Assembly: GCA_027946365.1 (NCBI GenBank)
Contig: JAPEUQ010000028.1
Coordinates: 1-35,087, forward strand
Length of the DNA stretch: 35,087 nt
Source of the DNA: Kalmusia sp. IMI 367209
Lineage: Eukaryota > Ascomycota > Dothideomycetes > Pleosporales > Didymosphaeriaceae
Direction of reading: 5' to 3'
The position numbers and the translations under genes were made by a program. Of this stretch, positions 21,336 to 31,609 are shown one piece after another; position 1 is the first letter of the stretch; each line of letters starts with the position of its first letter. The notes beneath the pieces were generated by a model. That model was given only the letters and a program-made list of their open reading frames with translations. It searched no databases and was not told the DNA's origin.

Positions 21336-23470
21336 AGTTAGGCGCTAAACCACTTCACCTTTCTACTAAAGCTTAAAGATTATAAAGTAATATAGCTAAT
21401 CCCCTTTTTTAAATAGATAATTTATCTATTAGTATACTATCTAGTATAGCTAACATTAATAGGTAGAGGATAATAATAATCTTATATTTATACTAAGATT
21501 ACGCTTAGACCCATACTAGAATCCTACGAGTGATCCCTCTTCATCTCCCTATCCTTAATACGCATATAACTTAGATTCTAATCTTCTTCTTCCTCTTCTT
21601 TCTAGGGGTTATAAGAGCCTTAAAAGGCCGACAACCGCTATATATAGTCTTATCTATATAGTTATAGGCTAGCTCTAGTACTATCATCCTTAATGAGCCA
21701 TTAAACATAATTAATAGAGATATTAAGTATATTATTAAAAGCTACGTATCTAGCTCCGATTCATCCTAGTCTATAATAAACTCCCCCTATTAATTATAAA
21801 CTTCCCTAGCCTATTATAAACTTTTAAGTAATAAGAATAAACTTAAGTAATATTATTTTATTATACTATAGACTAGGATATATTTTTATGACCTACTATG
21901 GTAGTGACGCCATCTATCTATTCTCTCTATTTTAATTTACTAAAGCTACCTAGTCCTCCTAGTATTCTATATATATCTAGTAAGATTTATTTTTTATATC
22001 TATTTATATATTATTATAGCATCCTCCTATATACGTAGTACTATACATGACTTTCTATATAATACTATAGATCCTTACTAGTCTCTCCTAAACCAGCGTA
22101 GTCTATCATAAGATAAGGTTAATCTAGTAGGGTTATTTTTTTTAACTATATATTACTTCTTTCTACTTACCTAACCCCGCCACTATATTCTAATATATAA
22201 TAGTATATAAGGATGAGTTTTATAATACTAACGGCCACAAGAGCGTAGGGCCAATCTTAAATATTAATAAGATATTTTATAAGTAGAAGTATTACTTTAC
22301 GGTAGTTAATATTAGTAAGTATAATAATTTTATTATATTCTTACTAGACTAACCTATATATAGAGGAAGATGAACCAGGCCTAGAAGTTAAAATATAGAA
22401 GATAAAGCTTATATAGTTAGATATAATTCTACTTAACTTCTTCTAGATTAAAAGTATATGTTTTAATAAGTCGTTCCACGCTATAGTACTAATTATAGAG
22501 GATCTAGATATAATACATAATAAGACGCTAAAGGGTAATACCTTATTATATATACTTAAATAAGTTTCTTGGTTAAAGCTAAGTCAGCGGCACTTACTAA
22601 TAGTTAGAAGAAAGTCTAGTAGAGCTAGAGTTAATAAAAGAACTTAATTTCTTTAATATTAAATATATTAATAATGGGGAGGCTTTTATAGTATTCCACT
22701 TTTACTATTACTTATTAAGTAAGTTCTTATTTATATATTATTCCTACTAAGCTAACTCTCGCCGATAGAAGCTCTTTAAGACTTATATATTATTAAGCGT
22801 ACTCCTAAGCCCCTCATTCTTCTAAAATATAATAATAATATCTTTTAGATATTAAGTTTAAAAGAACTTTAATGTATATTTATATATTAGAAATATTAAA
22901 AGGTAACTTATTATTAATTTAAATAAAGTAAGTAGAGTCCGTAACTATTATTAGAGATAATATATTTTTATAAATAGTAATACTATTATTAGTATAAATG
23001 AAAGTAACTATAATAATAAAGACCTTATTATAATTAGTATTATTAATCTTAAAAAAGAGCATTATAAGGAACATAAGTCTATATAATAAGATGAGATTAT
23101 AAATAATAAATATAGGCTATTTAGACTTATTTAAGGAACACCTTTATAGAAGAGAGGAATATAGACAAGTTAGGTTATTTAGATAGTTTCTAAATAATCT
23201 ATAAGTAGAGTTAAGATTACTTAAGGGACAGGGCATCTATCTAATACTTAATAAGGAGCTATGGTATCTTACTTTAATTCATAGGCTATTTATAGGAAGA
23301 TAGCTATAGTAATGGCATGTCTTCTATACTATTAATATTTACTTAAATTAAAAATCGAATCTCTACTAGAACTAGCTTCTAAATGCATTAAAGACGCGTA
23401 ATTTAAAAAAGTATAATCTTAATTATAGATAAGGCTAACGTTAGTAGGGCTGAGATATAGAATAATAGGG
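21336..23470 (+). other. Weak plus-strand coding character, frame unstable
   Basis: Fragments such as FYNTNGHKSVGPIFNISK (about 22220-22275) and KGNLLLI (about 22900-22920) can be read, with frequent phase changes. It may be the continuation of the upstream relic. A patch near 21776-21835 belongs to the dispersed TCTATAATAAACTTCC family. No reverse transcriptase YxDD or integrase HHCC/DDE motif was found. Confidence 0.35.
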
Positions 23471-23493
23471 AAGATAAGGAAGATAAGGTAGAC

Positions 23494-23530
23494 TAGAGGG
23501 GGGGGAAGGGAGAAAGGAGAGGAAGGGGAG
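23494..23530 (+). repeat. Purine/G-run tract
   Basis: Eight consecutive G are followed by further G runs in a purine-only context (ggggggggaagggagaaagg, then aggaaggggagg). Four or more G-runs of length three or more within 37 bases allow a G-quadruplex. It contrasts sharply with the AT-rich surroundings. Confidence 0.75.
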
Positions 23531-23610
23531 GCCAAAGTATAATAGTCTACTTATAATATAAGAGGTTATATAGTGGATAGTAAGGTGGGAGGTTTTAGTG
23601 AGATAAGGGA
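23500..23610 (+). repeat. Dispersed repeat, copy 1
   Basis: The segment with atagtctacttat, gaggttatatagtggatagtaaggtgggaggtttta resembles 32760-32850 (atagtctatttat, gaggctataggctagatagtaaggtaggggagctttta) in the same order and orientation. It may be a shared element end such as an LTR fragment. Alignment was by eye only. Confidence 0.45.
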
Positions 23611-23732
23611 AAGAGATCTATAAATAATAGATAGGTCTAATCTTATATTCTTTATTTTTATTATATCTCTTTTAAGCTTTGTAATGTTCGTACCATGGCA
23701 TATCTAATAATTATTAGTATACTTAAAAAAAT

Positions 23733-24440
23733 TTAGATGAGGTAACTAGCCTTATCATCTTTTATTATAGAAAGGTCTATATACTCCTCATTATTTTCTT
23801 TAAAGATCTCTACTAACGAACTCCAACAACGTCCATCTAAATTTTTTAAAAAGTTAATTAAAATAGATTCTATACTACTAGATAGTTTCTTACTTTATAC
23901 TTTTTATTTTACTAGTTCCTCGAAATCCTTATAAACTAACTTAAGCCCATTAATTAATATTATACCTAGGATAAATAGGGTCTTTAAGACATCGTCTTAA
24001 AAGTTCTACCTATTCATAGATCTAAGAGAGTAGTACTTAGTAGACATCTATATCTTTTCATTCTTACTAACGTATTTAAAAGCTTATAACCTCTCTATAA
24101 CTATGCGACTAACGACCTCACCGTTAAGAGTTAATAGAAATAAACCCTCATCCTTATCATTAATTATAAATTTTAATTTATGGTACTATTTAGGATTGGT
24201 ATATATTATAAGATATATCTAGATCTTCTATATAGATGAATTAGTTAGTTAAACATATCTATTACTATATAAAATCTTAAAGCTAAGTATATCTTTATCT
24301 TAATTCTATATAGTAGTCTTAGCGGTCTCTAGATTAGATATATAAATAATATTCTTATTATTAATTATAGTCCTTAGGTCTATACTATTAGATTAGATTA
24401 TATTAATTAGGGCGCTAGAGCTATAATATCTACTAGACAT
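23733..24440 (-). pseudogene. Relic of a 235-residue unknown protein
   Basis: From ATG at 24440 (MSSRYYSSSALINII) to TAA at 23733-23735 (ending KDDKASYLI) is exactly 236 codons with no indel. About a dozen in-frame stops are present, mostly TAG/TAA of Gln type. The first third is Ser/Thr/Ile-rich. The middle is charged (NDKDEGLFLLTLNGEVVSRI, EKI, stop, MSTKYYSLRSMNR). The C-terminal half is helical (LKLVYKDFEELVK, KKLSSSIESILINFLKNLDG, CWSSLVEIFKENNEEYIDLS). Complete length and a plausible native stop suggest one whole small gene. Family not recognised. A diverged copy of its C-terminal half is at 30529-30950, so it belonged to a repeat family and was a RIP target. Confidence 0.62.
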
Positions 24441-24790
24441 CTAGTTACATCGTGTAACTCCTAGTATGAAAAAGCACCCTATAGTCCCCTTTTTCTAAGA
24501 ATATTAATAGGGATATTATAGAAGACGTATCGTGGGTAGTTTAGTTTAGATCCTTAGTTTTATATAAAAATTATATATACGGCCTTAGTAAATTAGATAT
24601 ATATATACTTTACTATAGACGTTAATAAAGAGTTAAAAAGTTAATTATTAAAGCTTATAGGAGATGCTACTATAGAAGCTACTAAGCTAGTTATATACTA
24701 TTTTAGTAGATACCATGGAGTCACTTTCATTAATATCTATCTTTAATATTATTAATTAAAGCCTTTTATACTCATCTAGATCCTTCTATA
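24441..24790. other. Upstream flank of the 235-codon relic
   Basis: About 350 bases without a supported gene. As the 5' flank of the minus-strand relic, it would hold its former promoter. No clear element is recognisable after RIP. Confidence 0.3.
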
Positions 24791-24875
24791 GTTTATTCTA
24801 GTCTATAATAAACTTTAATATACTATAATAGACTTTAATACTCTATATTAAACTTCTATGTATAGGTCCTAGCGG

Positions 24876-25572
24876 AACGCCTAAGGAGGTCATCTAGACT
24901 AAGAATTAGTATAAGGTTATAGATATTATAAATAATCTTTAACGTATAGGGCCTAGTAAAACGCCTAAGGAGGCCATTTAAATTAAGAATTAATATAAGG
25001 GATAGATAACCTTTAACGTATAGAACTTAGTATAAAACCTAAGATAATCTTTAATATATAGGCCATGGAACGCCTAAGGAGGCCACCTAAACTAAGAATT
25101 AATATAAGATTATAGATATTATAGATAACCTTTAATATATAGATCCTAGTAGAACGCCTAAGGAGGCCACCTAGACTAAGGATTAGCGTAAAGTCATAGA
25201 TATTATAGATAATCTTTAACGTATAGGGCCTAGCGGAACGCCTAAGGAGGTTACCTAAATTAAAAATTAGTATAAAATTATAGATATTATGAATAATCTT
25301 TAATATATAGGGCTTAGTAGAATATCTAAGGAGGCCATTTAGATTAAGAATTAGCGTAAAATTATAAATATTATAAATAATCTTTAATATATAGGACTCA
25401 ACGGAACGCCTAAAGAGACCACCTAAACTAAAAATTAGTATAAGGTTATAGATATTATGAATAACCTTTAACGTATAGGTCTCAGTGGTACGGCTGAGGA
25501 GGCCATCTAGACTAAGAATTAGTATAAGGTCATGAATATTACGGACTTATATAACTAATTATTTAACTATAC
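24876..25572. repeat. 84-bp tandem array, about 8 copies
   Basis: Exact 84-base register at 25069, 25153, 25237, 25321, 25405 and 25489, with further copies at 24876 and 24960 and a partly deleted unit between 24960 and 25069 (109-base spacing). Unit type: aacgcctaaggaggccacct, then agactaagaattagtataag, then a gttatagatattatagataa segment ending in a gtatagggcctagcgg-like word. Copies differ almost only by C/T and G/A, as expected for RIP after amplification. Confidence 0.93.
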
Positions 25573-25830
25573 TAGGATTACCTATCTTTACTAGGGATTA
25601 TAATTAAAATTAGTAAAGTTTCTAACTAAGAGCTAGCCTATATAAGATATCACTAGATAGAGTATTAATATTTTAGCTAGAAACTTTATCTACTTTATTT
25701 AATATCTTAACTATTTATACGCTTAGCTATAGTTTTAGGTTAAATAATAAATGGTTCCAGCTAAGGCTTTAGATTATTCTTAAGTTGGACGGTACATGCC
25801 AATATTAAAGTAGTAAGTTAATTTAAAATA
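24876..25830 (+). pseudogene. Relic of protein with 28-residue tandem repeats
   Basis: The 84-base array, in one plus-strand phase, codes repeats of the type TPKEATxTKNxYKVIDIIDNL, then RIGPSG, where x marks Gln-type stops. Copies from 25069 on stay in one frame, and the same phase continues past the last repeat for about 85 codons (LYN, stop, LFNYTRITYLY; ILARNFIYFI; MVPAKALDYS). Two earlier copies (24876, 24960) are offset by an indel in the third unit. The repeat is amphipathic and Lys/Asp-rich. Family not recognised. Whether the pre-repeat region contained a start is unclear, as it merges with the dispersed TCTATAATAAACTTCC patch at about 24790-24860. Confidence 0.5.
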
Positions 25831-27380
25831 TATATATATATTAAGTATTTCTACTATTTATTAGACTGTATAGACTGGTCGCGCGTAGTCTATAAAAAGT
25901 ACTAGTAGTATATAACTCTCTCTTATAATCTATAATAGTCTTCCTGAGTTAATAATAAGCTACCTAACTAGGGATAGCTTACCTAAAAGTGTCCTACTTA
26001 AATCTAATTTAGATCTTAATTTACTATTATAATTATATATAGCTTAGTTAGGTTAATATTATTAGCGATTTAATATAATTTTAGTAAAATAAATAGTCTA
26101 TTATAATGTTATATAAAGGATGAGATCCTTAGTCCTTATTTAAGATGTTTAAACTCTCTACTAAGGGGGTATTTAGGATATTAGGCTTCTCATCTAAAAC
26201 GTCTATAGTATTTAACCTCAGTTCCTCTTTAGAAATTATTTTATTTCTCTACTTCTTCTACGCTTTGGCCACTTCAACTAGGATGTAATATATTAATATA
26301 GAGTAACTTAGTCTTTTTTAAGAAATAATAATTCTATACTTCTATAGACTATATTAAAGGACTTACTAAGGACTATATTACCAAAACTAGCCTGATACTA
26401 TATAAATAAAACTATATATAGCGATACTCCTTAATTAATAGTTAAAAAGAAGCGCCGGCTAATAAATGGAAAGATCCTATATATTTATAATAAAATATAT
26501 TAGGTCTTTTCTAAATTAATATATTTAATTAAATATATAAGCTTAACTAGTAGCTATTAATAACTGTAACCTCTCTCAGTCTACTTACTTGGGAAGTAGA
26601 TATAAAGCTTAAGATACTATAGTAGTAAAGTTATTACTACCTTATATTAAAAATAGAGGTAGTGATAGAGGACTAAGAGTATTTTTTATCTTAAATTAAT
26701 TAATACTATTTAGGATGGTGCGATCACAGTAAAGTAGAAAAATATCTAAATAATATTTTATATATATAGAATCTAGAGGTTATGGTTAGTATAAACTATA
26801 AGACTAGTACTTTTAACTTATATACCTAATATAGGAGTTATCTATAATATATTAATAGTAACTAAGGGTTAATGACCACTATATACTAGTTTCTTATAGA
26901 GGTTAACGATTCTAGGCGAATCTTCTAATATAGTATAGATATTAAATCTATAAATATAACTTAAATCGGCGTTTACTAAGTATAAGTTATATAAGCCTTA
27001 CTAAGGGTGGGAGTTTATATTAAGACTATCCTAGGCGAGTCAGGTTACTATACTAGGTAAAATAAATAGCCTATTATATTTCTTTAGGTTAAGTAAATCT
27101 ATTAGGGACTATTATAGTCTATGATAATCTCCCCTAGTCTATAATAAGTTTCTATGGTAACTAGGGGACTTCCCTAGTCTACGGTAAACTCCTTGGGTAC
27201 TATTAACTTTTAAATATTCTTTCACGTAGAGAAATGTAATATGGTGGTCCTAAGCTAGATCTTAAATATATTTATCTAAACTAAATGACTTCCTCGTTAA
27301 ATAGAGCTATATAATATTTTTAATAAACTTATATTCTAACTCTAGATAAAGATAAGGAGAAGGAACTAAATATAGAATTA
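25831..27380. other. Degenerate stretch, no assignable gene
   Basis: Two similar words, agtaaaataaatagtctattat near 26081 and ggtaaaataaatagcctattat near 27056, mark a possible dispersed repeat. A minus-strand Lys/Glu-type patch is visible near 26200-26280 (acttcttctacgctttggcc) but is too short to call. 27111-27200 belongs to the dispersed TCTATAATAAACTTCC family. Confidence 0.3.
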
Positions 27381-27384
27381 AAAA

Positions 27385-27403
27385 AATAACTAAAAAAAAA
27401 AAA

Positions 27404-27435
<32 letters not shown>
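27385..27435 (+). repeat. (A)n-(GAA)n microsatellite
   Basis: A run of A is followed by about ten AAG/GAA triplets (27399-27434), then a purine-rich tail to about 27480. RIP does not touch this composition, so it may be older than the mutation. Confidence 0.9.
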
Positions 27436-27437
<2 letters not shown>

Positions 27438-28059
27438 GAAGGGAGGAGACGAGGAACTAAGGATGAGAAAAATAAAAAAGTACCTAGTATAATTAAATAT
27501 TAATAGGGTTCTCCTCTAATAAGAAATCCTCTTTATTTTTATCTTTACTTCTATAACCTCCGCCTCGCGGCATTATTAGTCTACTATAATCCTAAACTCC
27601 CCTATACTATCTCTTATAAGGCGTGTGAGTATACTTAGGTAGGTTATAATATATTATATCCTAGTGATATTCTATATATATATATCTAATATTACCCTAG
27701 ATACTAGATTTATATAAATAACACGCCCGCCCTAGGCGTTTATAGTAAGAGTAGAGAGGATCTCTAATCTTACTAAACGCCTCTTTATTAATTAAATTAT
27801 AGTGAGTAAGAATCTTTACCTTCGTCTACTTCTACCTAAAGTAAACATACCAGCTTATATAATTTACTAGGGCTTTCTACTACTCTAAATATTTCCCTAA
27901 AGGGCCAGCTGGTTAGATTAATATAAGGGGGACTTACCTACGTAGGGCGACTACGCTTTCTTAGTAATCTATAACTTATCCTTAGTATACTGGCATGTCT
28001 ATATCTATAGTATACTTACGGCTTAGTAGTAACGTCTACGTCTATCTATATATTCTTAT

Positions 28060-28130
28060 TAGTGGGAATGTAGGGGTGGTAGGGGTGATAATAGTAATAG
28101 TAGTAATAGTAATAATAGTAGTACTAGTCT
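28060..28130 (+). repeat. (TAG/AAT)n-type trinucleotide tract
   Basis: ggtggtaggggtgataatag is followed by repeated taatag/tag triplets up to about 28125. It looks like an imperfect triplet tract of GGT/GAT/AAT/AGT type coding Gly/Asp/Asn/Ser in one frame. Confidence 0.75.
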
Positions 28131-28379
28131 TTTTAAACTAGGAGAGCGTTAGGAGTAGACGAGGCTCCTAATATAGGAATGAGTCTAGGACGTCTTAAAT
28201 ACCTATATATAGTTAGTTAAATCCTCTACTCTATTATCTAGATCTAAGAATATAAAGACTATATATACTTTATTCTCTAGACTATTTACTTATTAGGATT
28301 ATCTTTACTAGCCTATATAATATTTTTATTATATAGGCCGGCCAACCGTCCACCTAAAAGCGGGTGTAGATAGTAGAAA

Positions 28380-28490
28380 GATATAGATGGTGGTAGTAAT
28401 AGTAATGATAGTAAAATAGATTTTTAAGAGATATTATTAATGGTGGTGGTAGTGGTAGTGACGGTAGCGACGATGATAATAATAAAAATA
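28380..28490 (+). repeat. GGT/GAT/AAT trinucleotide tract
   Basis: gatggtggtagtaatagtaa, then at 28436 a run of ggtggtggtagtggtagtga continuing into gatgataataataaaaatag. It is the same type as the tract 300 bases upstream; together they look like the two ends of a former Asn/Ser/Gly-rich repeat. Confidence 0.75.
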
Positions 28491-28499
28491 GATTTTATT

Positions 28500-30500
28500 T
28501 ATTAAAAATAAAAGTAAATAGTTTAAATATATATTTTAGATATATAAAATATAGAATATTTTATTATCTATTATAATGGCTGTCCGCACGCGCTACCCTA
28601 TATAAAAGATATATCTATAATATTATTTATAAATAGTATCTCTACTAGAAATATTATCATTTAAACTTAATTTTAGCTAGAGACTATAACGTCCTATTTA
28701 ATAGTATAGGACTTCCTACCTTAGTTAAAAACCATGATAAAGATATTTAAAGTTTCTAATTAAGAGATTATCCACGTTAAACATTACTAGATGGATGCTA
28801 AGCCTAGGCTAGAAACGTTATTCTTTTAAACTTATATCTTAATTTTATATCATTTCAGCCGGAAACTTTATCTATTAACTCTAATATATAGATGTCTATT
28901 AAGTTAAATGGTGTCATTAGTATTAAATTAAGTATATACTAATATAAAAATATTAAATAAAGAGTATAAATGTTTATGTTAAGTCTTTTACTATAATCTA
29001 AATCTAGTAAACTAGACATATCTATATTTATAAAGAGCCCTAGTAGTATAGGACGTACCCTTTATAATCTATAATGAGTCTCTATAATTAATAGTAAACT
29101 TCCCTAGTAGTGGTAAGCTTTAATATTTCTTATCTAGTTCTAATTTAGTTCCTAATTTAATATCAAAAATATATATAAATAAAGTAGATAGATAAGTTAA
29201 AATTATAATAATAAGTAGTTAAGATAATATATTATAGACTTCCATACGCTACGGGATCCTTCTCTAGTCTATAATAAACGTCTAGAATACTATAATAAAG
29301 GGTCTATTACGCCGTTCACCCCTTTATTACCTAGTTAGTAAGGATGGTTCTAAATAACTAATAAGTGTATATATAAACTTTAACTAAGATATAATATATT
29401 AGTATATAGTAACTCTATATTTTTAATAGATAGCGTATCTATATCGTCGTTAACCACGTTTAGTAACTTAATAAATACTATAGTACTAGAGCTAACCCAC
29501 TACCACGTAGGTAGGAGTACACGTGGTAAACTTAAATGAATAATAATAAGGACGATAGTATTAGATCTAAATCTAGTCCTAGCACTATATAGATTAGACT
29601 ATTTATAATAATATTCCTTAATTATCTTTCTTTAGAGGAGATAACTATAACCTAAACTAGGCATCTTTATAGCTATGGGTTAACCTTATAGCAACCCAGT
29701 AATAGTAACGCCTAGAATCTAGGTATTAATAAGTCTCGTGAGTTATAGAAGGTGGTATCTAGATAAGAAGATAAGTAGTAGATTTCATTCCAACTAATTC
29801 CTTAATATTAATATAGAGAGTAACTAGATTCGATGGCGTCTTTATACTAAAAGATAAAAGTAAAGTAGCGTATCTTTTATAGTAAAAGTCTATATTTCTA
29901 TTTAGTACTTACATAGCACCTTCCGCCAATATAGTAGATAAAGATAGTAAAATAACTCTAGATATCCTAAGAAGATACTAACTAATATATTAGATTATAT
30001 AAAGGAGAAATTCCATAGCCCCTTACCCTATACTAACCCTATACTAACCCTAGCCCCTTTTATTAAGAGGGCTAGTACTAGTTATTATATAAGGAGAGTA
30101 GATACTAAATTAGGATTAGGCCAGTCAGACCCGCCAAGACTATAATAAACCTCTATAGTCTAAAATAGACTTAGATAGGCTATTATAAATATTCTTAATC
30201 TATAATAGACCTCTCTATTCTATTATATCTATATATAAGCCTCTATCTAGCCGTTATATATAGTCCGGCGCACGTCAGCTAAAAGGCCTAGTTAAAGGAG
30301 ACTTAAGCTTTACCTTATTCTTATTATACTCTTACTCCCTATCTTATTTTTACCTTCTATTCTATCTTTTACCCCACCCTCTATATTGCCCTCTACCTTA
30401 CCCTACAGCTTAGCGGAGGAAGTCTTCCTAAAAAAAAAAATTAATAAGGCCTTTTACTAGTATTAACTAGGGGAGAGGGAAGGAGTAAAAGGATAATTCT
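28500..30500. other. Degenerate stretch, no assignable gene
   Basis: About 2 kb with no phase I can support. It contains patches of the dispersed TCTATAATAAACTTCC family (29061-29110, 29262-29300, 30135-30230). GC-retaining words occur near 29490-29525 (acccactaccacgtaggtag). An A-run lies at 30432-30440. Confidence 0.3.
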
Positions 30501-30528
30501 TATCTTAGCTACTCTTAAGGCTATTAGC

Positions 30529-30950
30529 CTAGTTATCTTTTATTATAGAAGAGTCTATATATTCCTTATTACCTTATTTAAAGACCACCACTAATAAACT
30601 TTAATAGTATCTATCTAGTCTTCTTTAAAAGTTACTTAAGGTAGTTTTATTACTAGTTAGATGACTCCTTAGTTTATACTTTCTATCTTATTAGTCCCTC
30701 CCGCTCCTTATAAACTAACTTGAGCCTATCTACTAATCTTATATCTAAAATAAGTTAAGTCCTTTAAGATATCATCTTTAAAGTTCCACCTATTCATAAG
30801 TCTAAGGAAGTAGTACTTAGTATAATATATTTAAATACTAGTAACCTCTCTATAATCTTATAATTAATAATCCCACCTTCTAAGATCTATAAAGATAAAC
30901 TCTCCTCCTTACCATTAGTTATATATTAGTGGAAGGGGTGCTCTACTATA
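30529..30950 (-). pseudogene. Diverged second copy of the 235-codon gene, C-terminal half
   Basis: Same orientation as 23733-24440 and alignable by eye over about 420 bases: cttttattatagaaga matches cttttattatagaaag, and aagttccacctattcata matches aagttctacctattcata. It lacks about 30 bases present in copy 1 (the gacatctatatcttttcatt segment near 24050) and has at least one single-base indel, so its frame is broken in addition to RIP stops. Readable pieces include NGKEESLSL and IIERLLVFKY. It is older or less constrained than copy 1. Confidence 0.65.
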
Positions 30951-31253
30951 CCTAGTAGGGATGTTAAGCCTTTATTAATATTAACGTTTTACACTACTCT
31001 TATTCTTTAATAGGTTATAGATTCCTTATTAGCTTAGACTACGTTCTTACGACATTATTTATATATTATTAATAACCTGGCTTCGTGGCTTTTAGAACGC
31101 TAAAAAACGTAATCTTAGGAGTTAATGCTCTTATAGAGTTTATAAATATATAAATGAATAGAGTAAATATATTCTTATTTTATCCTTAATAGTCCTAACT
31201 TTAATCTTATATAGTAAGGCAGCAGCGTCCTTATATAAATAATTATAGTTAGT

Positions 31254-31605
31254 ATTATTATAAAATTAGATAAGTTTAAATTATTAATATAAGTTAGGGA
31301 TACTTTTATAATACTAGATAAGTTTAAATAATTAATATTTAAGTATAATTACCTTATCGCCCGTCTCGTCCTCTAGGGCGCTCAAAGTGAGGGATTAAGG
31401 ATCCTAAATTAAGCCGTATAGCCTATTTATTTATTAGTCTTATATACTTTATTAATCGTTAGCTTTAAGACTTACTATAAACCTATAAATAACTATGATT
31501 AATATCATTATAAAATTAAATAAGTCTAAATAATTAATATTTTAGCATAGCTACCTTATCGCCCTCTTATTCTCTAGGGCGCTCAAAGCAAAGAATTAAG
31601 AATCC
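31254..31605. repeat. Direct repeats with conserved tctagggcgctcaaag core
   Basis: 31306-31405 and 31503-31600 share taagtttaaataattaatat, then accttatcgccc and tctagggcgctcaaag followed by a RAgRRattaaggatccta-like end. A third, partial copy of the first part begins at 31254. Spacing is about 197 bases. The gcgctc core keeps CpG and even a TCAAAG, showing what RIP leaves untouched. Confidence 0.75.
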
Positions 31606-31609
31606 TATA

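Noticed and set aside
570..24440. TAA/TAG reassigned to Gln (ciliate-like genetic code) instead of pseudogenes
   Set aside because: Many in-frame stops do sit where Gln would fit, but CA/TG depletion also covers non-coding DNA, Cys/His positions of the zinc knuckles read Tyr, and TGA replaces Trp in the SANT domain. RIP explains all of these; a code change does not.
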